Below are positions 37,431 through 46,516 of a DNA stretch of 64,000 nucleotides, one piece after another; position 1 is the stretch's first letter, and each line of letters begins with the position of its first letter. The position numbers and the translations under genes are program-made. The notes beneath the pieces were generated by a model that had not been told where the DNA came from, did not search any database, and was given only the letters and a program-made list of their open reading frames with translations. Source of the DNA: Myxosarcina sp. GI1. GTDB taxonomy: Bacteria; Cyanobacteriota; Cyanobacteriia; Cyanobacteriales; Xenococcaceae. Location of the stretch: NCBI RefSeq assembly GCF_000756305.1, contig NZ_JRFE01000014.1, positions 215,670-279,669 on the forward strand, written 5' to 3'.

Positions 37431-37676
37431 TTATCTTGCGAGATTGGTATAGGCTCTGTCAACCAATGTAGGAAGACAATTGCTGACATTTAGCTTTGCT
37501 GCTAACTTAACATCCCGCTTAAAACCTCGCTCGATTAATTCTTTGCCAGAGCCACATTGCTTAATTAAATATTCTAGGCTGTGTTGAAGGTTTTGATATA
37601 CCGTGACTGCGGCTTGCGCCTCTGGTGACAAACTACCGCCAAGATAATTTATAACTGCACCTGCTCCAATCCAGTC
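37431..37676 (-). pseudogene. comB: ComB (2-phosphosulfolactate phosphatase) C-terminal remnant
   Basis: The reverse strand reads about 80 codons: KDWIGAGAVINYLGGSLSPE, then AQAAVTVYQNLQHSLEYL, CGSGKELIERGFKRDVKLA and AKLNVSNCLPTLVD before the stop at 37431. GAGAVI, SPEAQAA, SGKELIERGF-DV and the AAKLNVS end are the C-terminal third of ComB-family proteins. The rest (about 160 residues) is absent, replaced upstream by a GNAT fragment in a different frame. A short TTG-started frame could be predicted here, but it cannot make a working enzyme. Confidence 0.7.
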
Positions 37677-37822
37677 TTTAAAATAAACAGTTCTAAATCA
37701 TGATACTTTCCCTTCCAAAAACCAGGTTTTATAAGTATTCCCGGACTCTGGAAACCTAATTTTTCCGATAGCTTTTTAGATGCCACATTTTCTAACATGA
37801 CTTCTGCAATAACATATTTTAC
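37676..37822 (-). pseudogene. Second GNAT acetyltransferase C-terminal remnant
   Basis: The reverse strand reads VKYVIAEVMLENVASKKLSEKLGF, then QSPGILIKPGFWKGKYHDLELF. The EN-x-ASKKLSEKLGF block is the GNAT coenzyme A site, and W-KGKYHDLELF is the usual last strand. A stop lies just upstream of the fragment, so no N-terminus remains. It abuts the ComB remnant at about 37676 in another frame, marking a deletion junction. Confidence 0.6.
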
Positions 37823-37915
37823 TCCTCACAAATAAAATATAGATTTATGCGATCGACTTAGTTATTAATTTAAAATCTAACCATTACGCAGACAAATATT
37901 AGACAAGAAATATAC

Positions 37916-39676
37916 ATGACTGAAGCTACAGCTATTCGTCAGCCCAAACCAACAGCTACAACTATCGCTTATCAGGTGGCAATGCCACAACCAGCTTCTC
38001 ATTTATTTGAAGTGAGTTTGCAGGTTAACAACTGGCAAGAAAACCAGCTAGATTTAAAAATGCCCGTTTGGACTCCTGGCTCTTATTTAGTCAGAGAATA
38101 CGCGAGGCACGTTCAAGATTTTGTGGCTGAAGATAGCAATGGCAATTTAGCTAGCAAAAAAGTCAGCAAAAATCGCTGGCGCATAGAGACAGAAAATAGT
38201 TCTGAGATTACGGTACGCTATCGAGTTTACGCTAACGAACTAACGGTACGTACCAATCATTTAGATAGCACTCATGGCTATTTCAACGGCGCGGCTTTGT
38301 TCTTTTTCATTTCAGGTTGGGAACGACAGCCGATCCGTGTCCAGATTATTCCTCCGTATTCTAATTGGCAAGTCAGCACCACCTTATCTGTAGTCGATCG
38401 CAAAGCTAATATTTACGAAGCACAAGATTTCGATACTTTGGTAGACAGTCCCGTAGAAATCGGTACGCAAGAAGTATACGATTTTGAAGCTGTCAACAAA
38501 CCCCATCAACTAGCAGTTTGGGGCAAAGGAAACGCCAAACCACAAAAGATTATTGAAGATACACAAAAGATAATCGAAACCGAAGCTAAAATCTTTGACG
38601 GGGTACCTTACGATCGCTATTTATTTTTACTACATCTTTCTGGTAGTGGTTACGGTGGTTTGGAACACAAAGAGTCTTGTACTTTAAATTATCCCCGCTT
38701 TGGCTTTCGCGATTGCAACAAGTACAATCGTTTTATGCAGCTTGTAGCACATGAATTTTTTCATCTGTGGAACGTGAAAAGGATTCGCCCCCACGTTTTA
38801 GAAAAGTTTAATTACGAAGCGGAAAGCTACACTACTTCTTTGTGGTTTTGCGAGGGAACAACCAGCTACTACGATATTTTAATTCCCCTGCAAGCAGGAG
38901 TTTACGAGCGTAAAACCTGTTTGGAAAATCTTAGTAAAGACATTACCCGCTATCTCACCATACCAGGGCGCAACGTTCAACCATTAGGAGAATCTAGCTA
39001 TGATGCCTGGATCAAACTCTATCGCCGCGATGCCAATAGCGATAACAATCAGATTTCTTATTATCTCAAAGGAGAAATGGTATCGTTACTGCTAGATCTT
39101 TTAATTAGAGCCAAACATAATAACCAGCGATCGCTAGATGATGTGATGCGTTTGATGTGGCAGCGGTTTGGCAAACAAGAGATTGGCTTTAGCGAATCAC
39201 AATTACGTAATGCGATCGCTGAAGTAGCCGATGATAATTTAGATGACTTTTTCGTTCGCTATATCGAAACTACAGAAGAATTGCCGTTTGACGAATATTT
39301 AGAACCCTTTGGCTTGTACGTTAAAGCCGTTGAAGACGATGACCCCGTTTTCCATACGGGTATGAAAGTAGTTACCGAAAATGGCAGAGAAATAATTAAG
39401 TTTGTTGAAGCTGATTCTCCTGCCGCCAAAGCAGGAATAGATGCTGAAGATGAGCTCCTGGCAATTGACGATATTCGCATTACCTCAGAATTTTTGAGCG
39501 ATCGCCTCAAAGACTATCAGGCAGAAGATACAATTCAGGTTACGGTATTTCATCAAGACCAATTAAAAACTTTACCCGTAACTCTTGCCAAACCGCTACC
39601 AACTCGCTATGAACTCGCTCGTTTGGATAACCTTTCCGACTTGCAGCAGCAAAATTTATCTGGATGGCTGGGTTAA
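37916..39676 (+). CDS. M61-family metallopeptidase with PDZ domain (glycyl aminopeptidase-like)
   Basis: A 586-residue protein. Residues about 15-190 are the beta-rich N-terminal domain (LKMPVWTPGSYLVREYARHV). The zinc site is VAHEFFHLWNVKRIRP (His-279, Glu-280, His-283), with the third ligand Glu in the downstream WFCEGTTSYYD block. A PDZ domain covers about residues 480-570 (VEADSPAAKAGIDAEDELLAID). No signal peptide is evident, so it may be cytoplasmic. The family releases N-terminal Gly or Ala in vitro; the physiological substrate is unclear. It lies 30 bases upstream of the aminotransferase gene, likely on the same transcript. Confidence 0.9.
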   Translation: MTEATAIRQPKPTATTIAYQVAMPQPASHLFEVSLQVNNWQENQLDLKMPVWTPGSYLVREYARHVQDFVAEDSNGNLASKKVSKNRWRIETENSSEITVRYRVYANELTVRTNHLDSTHGYFNGAALFFFISGWERQPIRVQIIPPYSNWQVSTTLSVVDRKANIYEAQDFDTLVDSPVEIGTQEVYDFEAVNKPHQLAVWGKGNAKPQKIIEDTQKIIETEAKIFDGVPYDRYLFLLHLSGSGYGGLEHKESCTLNYPRFGFRDCNKYNRFMQLVAHEFFHLWNVKRIRPHVLEKFNYEAESYTTSLWFCEGTTSYYDILIPLQAGVYERKTCLENLSKDITRYLTIPGRNVQPLGESSYDAWIKLYRRDANSDNNQISYYLKGEMVSLLLDLLIRAKHNNQRSLDDVMRLMWQRFGKQEIGFSESQLRNAIAEVADDNLDDFFVRYIETTEELPFDEYLEPFGLYVKAVEDDDPVFHTGMKVVTENGREIIKFVEADSPAAKAGIDAEDELLAIDDIRITSEFLSDRLKDYQAEDTIQVTVFHQDQLKTLPVTLAKPLPTRYELARLDNLSDLQQQNLSGWLG

Positions 39677-39706
39677 AGACAATTAGCAAAATAGATCGAA
39701 TAAAAA

Positions 39707-40618
39707 ATGCACACTTTTTTAACTTTTGCCTACTTTAAAAATCAATTTGTTCCCTTTGAAGAAGCCAATATTTCCATTGCTACTCATGCCCTGCACTACG
39801 GGACGGGAGCGTTTGGCGGCATGAGGGGACTGCCCGATCCCCAAAATCCCCAACAAATCTTATTATTTAGATTAGACCGCCACTGTCAGAGACTGAGCAA
39901 CAGTGCCAAGTTTTTAAATTACGATTTGCCTGCCGATAAGATACAGCAGGTAATAATTGATTTCGTTCAAAAAAATCAGCCTACTAAGCCCTTTTATATT
40001 CGTCCTTTTGTCTATACTTCCGATCTCGGTATCGCGCCGCGCCTGCACAAAATTGAAAAAGACTTTTTTATCTATGGTATCGAGTTGGGTGATTATTTAC
40101 CCCCCGACGGTATTAGCTGTCGCATTAGTTCCTGGCATCGCCAGGAAGATCGCAGTTTGCCTTTAAGAGGTAAAATTAGCGGGGCATATATTACTTCTTC
40201 TCTAGCAAAAACCGAAGCTGTCGAATCTGGTTTTGACGAAGCTATCTTGATGAACTCTCAGGGTAAGGTTTGCGAGGCTTCGGGTATGAATATTTTTATC
40301 GTCAGAAACGGTAAATTAATTACCCCTGGATTCAATCAAGATATTTTAGAGGGAATTACCAGAGATAGTGTCTTGACCATAGCTAGAGATCTTGGTATTG
40401 AAACTATAGAAAGACCAGTAGATAAAACAGAACTGCTAATTGCCGATGAAGTTTTCTTAAGCGGTACGGCTGCCAAGATCACGCCAGTCAAAAAAATCGA
40501 GAGTTATCATTTGTCAACAAATAGACCAATCACCGATAAACTAAGGCAAAAGCTAACCGCAATTACCGAAAATCGCGATTCTAAATATCAAGATTGGGTA
40601 CATATTGTTAATTGTTAG
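39707..40618 (+). CDS. ilvE: Branched-chain amino acid aminotransferase
   Basis: A 303-residue PLP enzyme (fold type IV) that interconverts valine, leucine and isoleucine with their 2-oxo acids. THALHYGTGAFGGMRG near the start, KISGAYITSSLAKTEA (with the PLP Lys), EAILMNSQGKVCEASGMNIFIVRNGKLITPG, and EVFLSGTAAKITPV (phosphate-binding end) are the family blocks. Length is normal. It follows the M61 peptidase by 30 bases on the same strand. Confidence 0.92.
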   Translation: MHTFLTFAYFKNQFVPFEEANISIATHALHYGTGAFGGMRGLPDPQNPQQILLFRLDRHCQRLSNSAKFLNYDLPADKIQQVIIDFVQKNQPTKPFYIRPFVYTSDLGIAPRLHKIEKDFFIYGIELGDYLPPDGISCRISSWHRQEDRSLPLRGKISGAYITSSLAKTEAVESGFDEAILMNSQGKVCEASGMNIFIVRNGKLITPGFNQDILEGITRDSVLTIARDLGIETIERPVDKTELLIADEVFLSGTAAKITPVKKIESYHLSTNRPITDKLRQKLTAITENRDSKYQDWVHIVNC

Positions 40619-40701
40619 CTGTCGATCGTAGATAATAAGAGAACGAACTATAGACCGATCGCCATAATCAAGCTAACTAATAATTAGAGGAGGTATAAGC
40701 T

Positions 40702-41091
40702 GTGGACTGGAGAGTGCGAGGAATTCGCGGGGCAATTACAGTAAAGGAAAATACACCCGAAGCGATCGCCGAAGCTGTAGATGAGTTGTTAGACGAAATA
40801 GAAGCATACAACAGTCTCGACCTCAATGAAATAGTCTGCGTTTTCTTCACCGCCACATCCGACCTCAACGCCATGTTTCCCGCAGCAGCTACTAGATCTC
40901 GTCCTGGATGGGATAGTGTTCCCTTATTAGATTTACAGCAAATGCCAGTCGAAGGCAGCCTGCCACGCTGCATTAGAGTGTTAATTCAGTTTAATACTAA
41001 TCTGCCGCAGTCGGCGATCGTTCACTGCTACTTACGTCAGGCTCAAACTTTACGCCCCGACTGGAATATTTCCTTGACTGTAAATCATTAA
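40702..41091 (+). CDS. aroH: Chorismate mutase, AroH class
   Basis: A 129-residue enzyme that turns chorismate into prephenate for Phe and Tyr synthesis. The AroH entry WRVRGIRGAITV (with Arg-7), the middle EIVCVFFTATSDLNAMFPAAATR and the PRCIRVLIQFNT end are characteristic. The start is GTG, fixed by a perfect AGAGGAGGT ribosome site about 9 bases upstream. It lies 83 bases after ilvE on the same strand, so amino-acid biosynthesis genes may be grouped here. Confidence 0.93.
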   Translation: MDWRVRGIRGAITVKENTPEAIAEAVDELLDEIEAYNSLDLNEIVCVFFTATSDLNAMFPAAATRSRPGWDSVPLLDLQQMPVEGSLPRCIRVLIQFNTNLPQSAIVHCYLRQAQTLRPDWNISLTVNH

Positions 41092-41175
41092 AGTAGGGGT
41101 AAGGCACTGCAAATTATTGAAGTATGGGAAAGCCACTGCCATGCCTCTATTAACTCCGAATTCACCTCATAGCCA

Positions 41176-42564
41176 ATGCAGAATATGACCGACAATATAG
41201 CAACCGAAATACAGAGTGCGATCGCCTCCCGCCGTCACGATGTCGATTATTTAGAAATTAGAGTCGAACAAAGTGAAGCTACCGCTCTATCTTTTAGAGG
41301 CAAACAGTTAGATGGGGTCGATCGTAGCTTTGCTCTAGCAGGAGGCATTCGCGCCTGTCATAAAGGAGGCTGGAGTTTTGTAACTTTCAACGGTTTAGAA
41401 GAATTGTCGGCACGAGTCGATGAAGCGATTTCTCAAGCTAAAATAGTCGGCTCGGAAACGACTCAACTAGCACCGATAGAACCAATAGAAGATTATGTCC
41501 CCGCTCAAATTAAAAGAGATCCTCGCGGTATTGATTTGCAAGAAAAACGTCGTTTATTAGAAATTTACAATCAGCTTATTTTAGACTACGATCCGCGCAT
41601 TCAAACTACCATGACTAGCTTGAGCGATCGCTTTACTACCAAATATTTTGTCAATTCAATTGGTAGCTGTATCGTTCAAGAAAGACTAAATATTTCTGGA
41701 CGTTTTGGGGCAATTGCCAGAGGAGAAGCAGGCTTAGTCCGTCAGGGGTTTGAATCGGTTTTTTCTCTCAACGACTTTAACGATTTGGTGGGAATTGAGG
41801 AGCGGGTTTTAAGCGCGGCGCAACGGGCAATTAGACAATTAGAAGCAAAATCTGTCAAAGGAGGACAGTATACCGTACTGCTCGATCCCTATCTAGCTGG
41901 TGTGTTTATCCACGAAGCTTTTGGGCATCTTTCGGAAGCCGATTTCGTCTATGAAAATCCGCAGATGCAAGAACTATTAACTTTAGGCAAGCCGATGGGA
42001 ATCAAACAACTAAACGTTATTGACGATGCGACCTTAGAAAACCTGCCTGGAACTTTAAAATATGACGATGAAGGAGTGCCAGGACAGCGTAAGTATTTAA
42101 TTAAAGATGGCGTATTAACTCAAAGACTGCATTCTAGAGAAACTGCAGGCAAAATGCAGGAATCACCGACGGGAAACGCCAGAGCAATTCGCGCCAGCTA
42201 TCCTCCCATAGTGCGAATGACTAATACGGCGATCGAGCCTGGAGAAACTCCCCTGGCAGAAATGATTAAAACTATTGACGATGGCGTATATGCGGTCAGA
42301 ATGCTAGGAGGACAAACCAATGGCGAAATGTTTACCTTTGCTGCCGCAGAAGGATATAGAATCCGCAATGGGAAAATAGCCGAGCCAGTTAGCGATGTAA
42401 CTCTGACGGGAAATGTATTTCAAACTCTCAAGGATATAGAAGCAATTAGCAATGATACTCTCTACACCAATGGTGGATGTGGCAAAGGAGGGCAAATGCC
42501 TTTACCAGTTAGCGTTGGCGGTCCTCATGTAAAAATAAATAATGTAGTCGTGGGTGGCAGGTAA
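41176..42564 (+). CDS. tldD: TldD-family metalloprotease (first copy)
   Basis: A 462-residue protein. The zinc motif is HEAFGHLSEAD (His-246, HExxxH). SLSDRFTTKYFVNSIGSCI and MLGGQTNGEMFTFAAAEGYRI are typical TldD blocks, and the C-terminal GGCGKGGQMPLPVSVGGP is a shared signature. In enterobacteria TldD pairs with inactive TldE (PmbA) to cleave peptides. Here the second copy at 44467 also keeps HExxxH, so this is not an obvious TldD-TldE pair. An alternative start lies three codons in. Confidence 0.9.
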   Translation: MQNMTDNIATEIQSAIASRRHDVDYLEIRVEQSEATALSFRGKQLDGVDRSFALAGGIRACHKGGWSFVTFNGLEELSARVDEAISQAKIVGSETTQLAPIEPIEDYVPAQIKRDPRGIDLQEKRRLLEIYNQLILDYDPRIQTTMTSLSDRFTTKYFVNSIGSCIVQERLNISGRFGAIARGEAGLVRQGFESVFSLNDFNDLVGIEERVLSAAQRAIRQLEAKSVKGGQYTVLLDPYLAGVFIHEAFGHLSEADFVYENPQMQELLTLGKPMGIKQLNVIDDATLENLPGTLKYDDEGVPGQRKYLIKDGVLTQRLHSRETAGKMQESPTGNARAIRASYPPIVRMTNTAIEPGETPLAEMIKTIDDGVYAVRMLGGQTNGEMFTFAAAEGYRIRNGKIAEPVSDVTLTGNVFQTLKDIEAISNDTLYTNGGCGKGGQMPLPVSVGGPHVKINNVVVGGR

Positions 42565-42811
42565 ACGGTTATGGCGATCGCAGCAAGTTATTGTTAATTT
42601 GCTCTCTATCCCAACACTTCTCGATTAACGAGTTCATTATTGGGTTGAGCTATAGAGAAATAGAGTTTTGGAGATTTAGGAACAAACTGTTGAAAATACT
42701 CCATTTTCCTGCTTCCCAAACTCGATACAGCTATTCTACTAAATAGAAAGTTTCAAACGAGAAGTATTGCTCTCCGTCCTATCAGTAGAACGGAGAACGT
42801 ACCAGATTCTA

Positions 42812-42973
42812 CTAATTAATATTTAAATATTTAGCTTCTGCCTGTAGCTGTTGGATTAATTGTTCGTCTCCTCTAGCTTTTGCAGCTTCTAAACGATTGG
42901 TCAAGCTACGGCGAAGACTTTCACGATGGCTTAAAGTAGCTTGGTTTACGGTTTCCTGACTGATTTTGTTCAT
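42812..42973 (-). CDS. Small conserved-looking protein, 53 residues
   Basis: A short frame with ATG at 42971-42973 and stop at 42812. It starts MNKISQETVNQATLSH, then RESLRRSLTNRLEAAKAR and DEQLIQQLQAEAKYLNIN. It is hydrophilic and almost wholly helical, with heptad-like Leu spacing and alternating Arg and Glu. The SHRESLRR-L-RLE-A-G-xx-L-xx-LE-A-Y-L pattern looks like a small hypothetical protein I have seen in other cyanobacteria, but I cannot name its role. The 247 bases before it (42565-42811) hold no other gene. Confidence 0.65.
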   Translation of the reverse strand: MNKISQETVNQATLSHRESLRRSLTNRLEAAKARGDEQLIQQLQAEAKYLNIN

Positions 42974-43245
42974 GGTGTAGTTTTTTTAAAGCTGATAAAT
43001 AACATATGGTTAGTTTTCTCATTAAAAGATAACATTTTTTATAGTAAATAGTATAATTGGTTACAGAAACTTCAAATAAACTTAATTGTTTGGTTATATA
43101 CTTCATCAGGCAGATATTAAAGTCTCGATCGTCAAAAAAAAAATTCACTTAAGTAATGAGTATTAATACTGATAGTTTGAGTATTAATCAAACTAAAGAT
43201 TGGGAATGTTTTTATAATTTAAAGAATTAGTATTTTTGTTTGTCA

Positions 43246-44031
43246 ATGAGTTTATTAGCTAAAAGCGAATTATTAACAGGTGTAGAAAATCGTGAAGAAA
43301 TTACTCGTATTATCGATAAAGCCGAACAAGCTATCAAAACTTGGGAAGTATTATGCACTGATTTTTTTTCGCCGTTAGTTTTGGCAGAAGCAGAAACAGT
43401 ATTTGGCAGACTGACAGAAATAGAAACTGTAGCTTGGGGAGGATATCCTCAAGCAGAAAGAAAGCGAATCGGGCTTTCTCGTCCAGATATTCCTTTAGAT
43501 AAGTCGCAAATAGAACTAGCGGCTTTAGATATTGCAGGTAATTTTCTTTTCGATCCTGCTACCCACAGAGATTTTTTAGGAGCAATTTTAGGTACGGGAA
43601 TAGTTAGAGAGAAAGTCGGAGATATTATCGTTTTAGGTGAAAGAGGAGCGCAGGCTATAGTCGTACCAGAAATGGTCGAGTTTCTAACTACATCTTTGAC
43701 TCAGGTAAGATCGGTTAGCGTTAAAACTCAACAGATAGAATTTAGCGAATTAAAAATTCTTCCACCTAAAAAGAAAGAAATGACTACGGTAGAAGCTTCA
43801 ATGAGACTAGATGCGATCGCTTCTGCTGGTTTTGGTATGTCTCGTAGTAAAATGGCTGAAGCGATCTCCAGTAAAGATGTACGGGTAAATTGGAAAGAAA
43901 TTACTCAAGCTAGCTACAATCTTAAATCGGGAGATTTAATCAGCGTTCGCGGCAAAGGAAGACTAGAAATAGGCGAAGTTTCTCTAACTAAAAAACAACG
44001 CTATCGTATCGATTTGGTTAGATACAGGTAA
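43246..44031 (+). CDS. Photosystem II S4-domain protein (YlmH-like)
   Basis: About 261 residues from the ATG at 43246; a TTG two codons earlier is less likely. The N-terminal part has VAWGGYPQAERKRIGLSRPD and DPATHRDFLGAILGTGIVREKVGDI, the YlmH-like fold. The S4 RNA-binding domain covers about residues 180-255: MRLDAIASAGFGMSRSKMAEAISSKDVRVNWKE, with LKSGDLISVRGKGR. Annotated in cyanobacteria as a PSII-associated S4 protein; the known relatives bind ribosomal subunits or act in ribosome rescue. It lies between the two TldD genes. Confidence 0.88.
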   Translation: MSLLAKSELLTGVENREEITRIIDKAEQAIKTWEVLCTDFFSPLVLAEAETVFGRLTEIETVAWGGYPQAERKRIGLSRPDIPLDKSQIELAALDIAGNFLFDPATHRDFLGAILGTGIVREKVGDIIVLGERGAQAIVVPEMVEFLTTSLTQVRSVSVKTQQIEFSELKILPPKKKEMTTVEASMRLDAIASAGFGMSRSKMAEAISSKDVRVNWKEITQASYNLKSGDLISVRGKGRLEIGEVSLTKKQRYRIDLVRYR

Positions 44032-44285
44032 ATTATTTTTGGTATAAAACAATAAGCTTGCATTTAAAGAGTTGTTTTGCCAACTAATACAAACTGTTTA
44101 TCCGTAAATATAACTAAAAGAAAAAATTATTTTACAAAATATCTTCGTATATCTACTGTTGTTATATACCCAGATAACACCGATGATAGATTCAACAAAA
44201 CAAAGTTTGTATCAAAGAATTTACCACGCTTTGGTTAACAGCGTACTGCTCTACAATTACAAAGTTTTTTAACTCTTGCTCCCTA

Positions 44286-44310
44286 AGTCAGCGTAAAACG
44301 CTGGCTTTTT
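44286..44310 (+). terminator. Strong rho-independent terminator
   Basis: AGTCAGCGT and ACGCTGGCT form a 9-base stem (one G-T pair) around AAA, directly followed by a T-run. It is 255 bases beyond the S4-protein stop, so either that transcript has a long 3' end or a short RNA gene ends here. The rest of the gap 44032-44466 holds only a 29-codon frame at 44182-44271 (MIDSTKQSLYQRIYHAL) without a ribosome site. Confidence 0.75.
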
Positions 44311-44466
44311 CATTTAAACATATTGTAGCTCTTAATACTTATTAAATGGCAAGAAAATAATATAGGCGGTTTTTAATCTTGTTACTTTAACAATTAGTAT
44401 AAGCTGTGACTAAATGAATTTTCAAACAAATTGCGATCGCCTCGAAGCCAACAAGTTTTGTAGTTT

Positions 44467-45894
44467 TTATTCGGTATTACCACCAATAGTTACTTCTTTA
44501 ATCCTTAGACTCGGTCCTCCACAGCCAACTGGCAGACCTCCCTGTCCACCTTTTCCGCAACCGCCAGATTCATCCCAATAAAAATCATCACCAATTGCTT
44601 CGATGTTAGCCAGAGTTTTAAAAACGTTACCCGACAAAGTTACATCTTTTACTGGTTCTGCTAACTCTCCATTACGAATCATCCAAGCTTCACCTGCACT
44701 AAAAGTAAACATCTCGCCATTGGTCATTCCCCCCAGCCAGTTGCCAGCATAGACTCCAGTAGATATATCCCGCACTAAATCTTTGACGGGAGTTTTACCC
44801 CTACCAATCCAGGTATTGCTCATGCGAACGATGGGTGAATAATGATAGTTGAGACAGCGAGCATTACCCGTCGGTTTTTCTTTTAGCTTGGCTGCGGTTT
44901 CGCGAGAATGTAATCTTCCTACCAATACACCGTCTTTAATTAACTGAGTGACAGTAGCAGGTGTACCTTCGTCATCGTAAAAGTAACTACCTCGATGTAA
45001 TTTTGGTGTTTCTGTAGGGCAATCTTCTAGATTGGGTGCTGCACCATCAAAGATTTGTAGTTCTGGCGAACCAAATTGTTTACCCATGCTCATTACTGAC
45101 AACAAATCGGGATTTTCATAAGCCATATCCGCTTCAGAAAGGTGTCCAAAAGCTTCGTGAACGAACAAACCTGTCAAAATTGGATCGATAACTACAGTAT
45201 AAATACCGCCTTTAATAGTTCGCTGTGAGAGGGCATCCACTGCTCTTTGTGCCGCACTTTTTACCTTAGTATCTAGACTTTCCAAATCTTCAAAACCCTG
45301 ACGCGAACCAGTAGTCTCTCTACCAGTCTGTACGATATTGCCATTCCTGGCCGTAGCTGCAAAACGCATTTCCATGTCCGACCAGGACTGTTCGATTAAG
45401 CTGCCTTCTGAAGTTGCAAGCAAAACTCTTTGAGAGCAATCGCTATAGCTGACGGAACTGGCAATGATGCGATCGCTATAGCTTCTGATGATATCATTGT
45501 AGCGATCGCAGAGAGACTTTTTCGCTTTTAGCGGAATTTGCCGCGGATCGCTACCAGTTAAAGGCAATCTACAAGCTATCTGTACTGGTTCTACAGGTGC
45601 GAGTATGGTTTTTTCTTGCCCCACCATTTTAGCAGCAGCGATCGCTTCTTCGATCTTCTCTGCCATAGCGGTCAAGTCATTAAAAGTTACTAAACCCCAT
45701 CCTCCTTTATGACAGGCACGCACTTGTCCGCCAACCGCCATACTGTCGCTAAGAGTTTCAATTTTTTTTCCTCTTAAAGATATGTTGGTTTCGGCAGCTA
45801 ACTCCAGCCGAATTGATAAAAAATCGACGTGTTTTTTATATTTAAAAATTAATTCTGTTAATAGGTTTTTTTGCTCGGCAAATATATCTGACAT
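44467..45894 (-). CDS. tldD: TldD-family metalloprotease (second copy)
   Basis: A 475-residue paralogue of the protein at 41176, with HEAFGHLSEAD at the same position (His-246), VRACHKGGWGLVTFND, WLGGMTNGEMFTFSAGEAW and the GGCGKGGQGGLPVGCGGP end. Both zinc histidines are intact. Identity to the first copy is clear but modest, so it is an old duplication, possibly with different substrates. It is convergent with the S4 gene. An alternative role is maturation of ribosomally made peptides, but no precursor peptide is seen nearby. Confidence 0.9.
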   Translation of the reverse strand: MSDIFAEQKNLLTELIFKYKKHVDFLSIRLELAAETNISLRGKKIETLSDSMAVGGQVRACHKGGWGLVTFNDLTAMAEKIEEAIAAAKMVGQEKTILAPVEPVQIACRLPLTGSDPRQIPLKAKKSLCDRYNDIIRSYSDRIIASSVSYSDCSQRVLLATSEGSLIEQSWSDMEMRFAATARNGNIVQTGRETTGSRQGFEDLESLDTKVKSAAQRAVDALSQRTIKGGIYTVVIDPILTGLFVHEAFGHLSEADMAYENPDLLSVMSMGKQFGSPELQIFDGAAPNLEDCPTETPKLHRGSYFYDDEGTPATVTQLIKDGVLVGRLHSRETAAKLKEKPTGNARCLNYHYSPIVRMSNTWIGRGKTPVKDLVRDISTGVYAGNWLGGMTNGEMFTFSAGEAWMIRNGELAEPVKDVTLSGNVFKTLANIEAIGDDFYWDESGGCGKGGQGGLPVGCGGPSLRIKEVTIGGNTE

Positions 45895-46045
45895 AAACAG
45901 GTAAAAACACAGTATCTATTTAATTATCACCTGTTTCTATTATATATATTCAACATTTTTGGTTAATAATAATTGGTGCGAGAAGTTTATTACCATTTGT
46001 TTCTCGCGAACCAAGAGTATTTCATACAACCGCGAAATAATATAT

Positions 46046-46516
46046 TTAACTTCTGACTGATTTCAAGCACTCGTACAATCTATCATCTGCATAGAATGAC
46101 CGAGGATAGTTACCAGCTAAATCTAAAGCCTCGATTAATTTTTTTGGCTCGCATTCTTTATGACAGAAAAAGTTAATTCCTAAAGAATATAACAACTCGA
46201 TTACTTCAGGATGCTGACAGCTACTCCAGTTAATCAGACTAATCTTTGGCGCGATTGCTTTAATCAAGGTAATATTGTCGGTGTTAAGTTCTGCTTTGAT
46301 GTCAAAAAAGATTACGTCAATTTCCACTTCGCTATACATCAAAGAAAAAATCTGCTCGCTATTTTCTACAAGCAAAACTTTGTGCATAGGTCGAGCTTTT
46401 TTAATTAGCCTGGTGAGAGATTGTCCGTAAAATTTATTTGATTCGACTGCCAAAACGCTCAACTGCCGATACTCGGTTTTGCTATCTGAAAAAAATTTAT
46501 TAACTATATTAAACAT
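46046..46516 (-). CDS. Divergent receiver-like (REC) regulatory protein
   Basis: A 156-residue protein. Residues about 19-140 have a response-regulator layout: LSVLAVESNKFYGQSLTRLI, then EIDVIFFDIKAEL with an Asp at the phospho-acceptor position, and FCHKECEPKKLIEAL with Lys near the end. The usual DD pair after the first strand is replaced by Glu-Ser, so phosphorylation is doubtful. The layout recalls NarL-type receivers without the DNA-binding half. No kinase is adjacent. Confidence 0.6.
   Translation of the reverse strand: MFNIVNKFFSDSKTEYRQLSVLAVESNKFYGQSLTRLIKKARPMHKVLLVENSEQIFSLMYSEVEIDVIFFDIKAELNTDNITLIKAIAPKISLINWSSCQHPEVIELLYSLGINFFCHKECEPKKLIEALDLAGNYPRSFYADDRLYECLKSVRS

Noticed and set aside
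37431..37631. 66-residue free-standing small protein
   Set aside because: It is the end of ComB; homology extends upstream of the supposed start, so it is a gene remnant.
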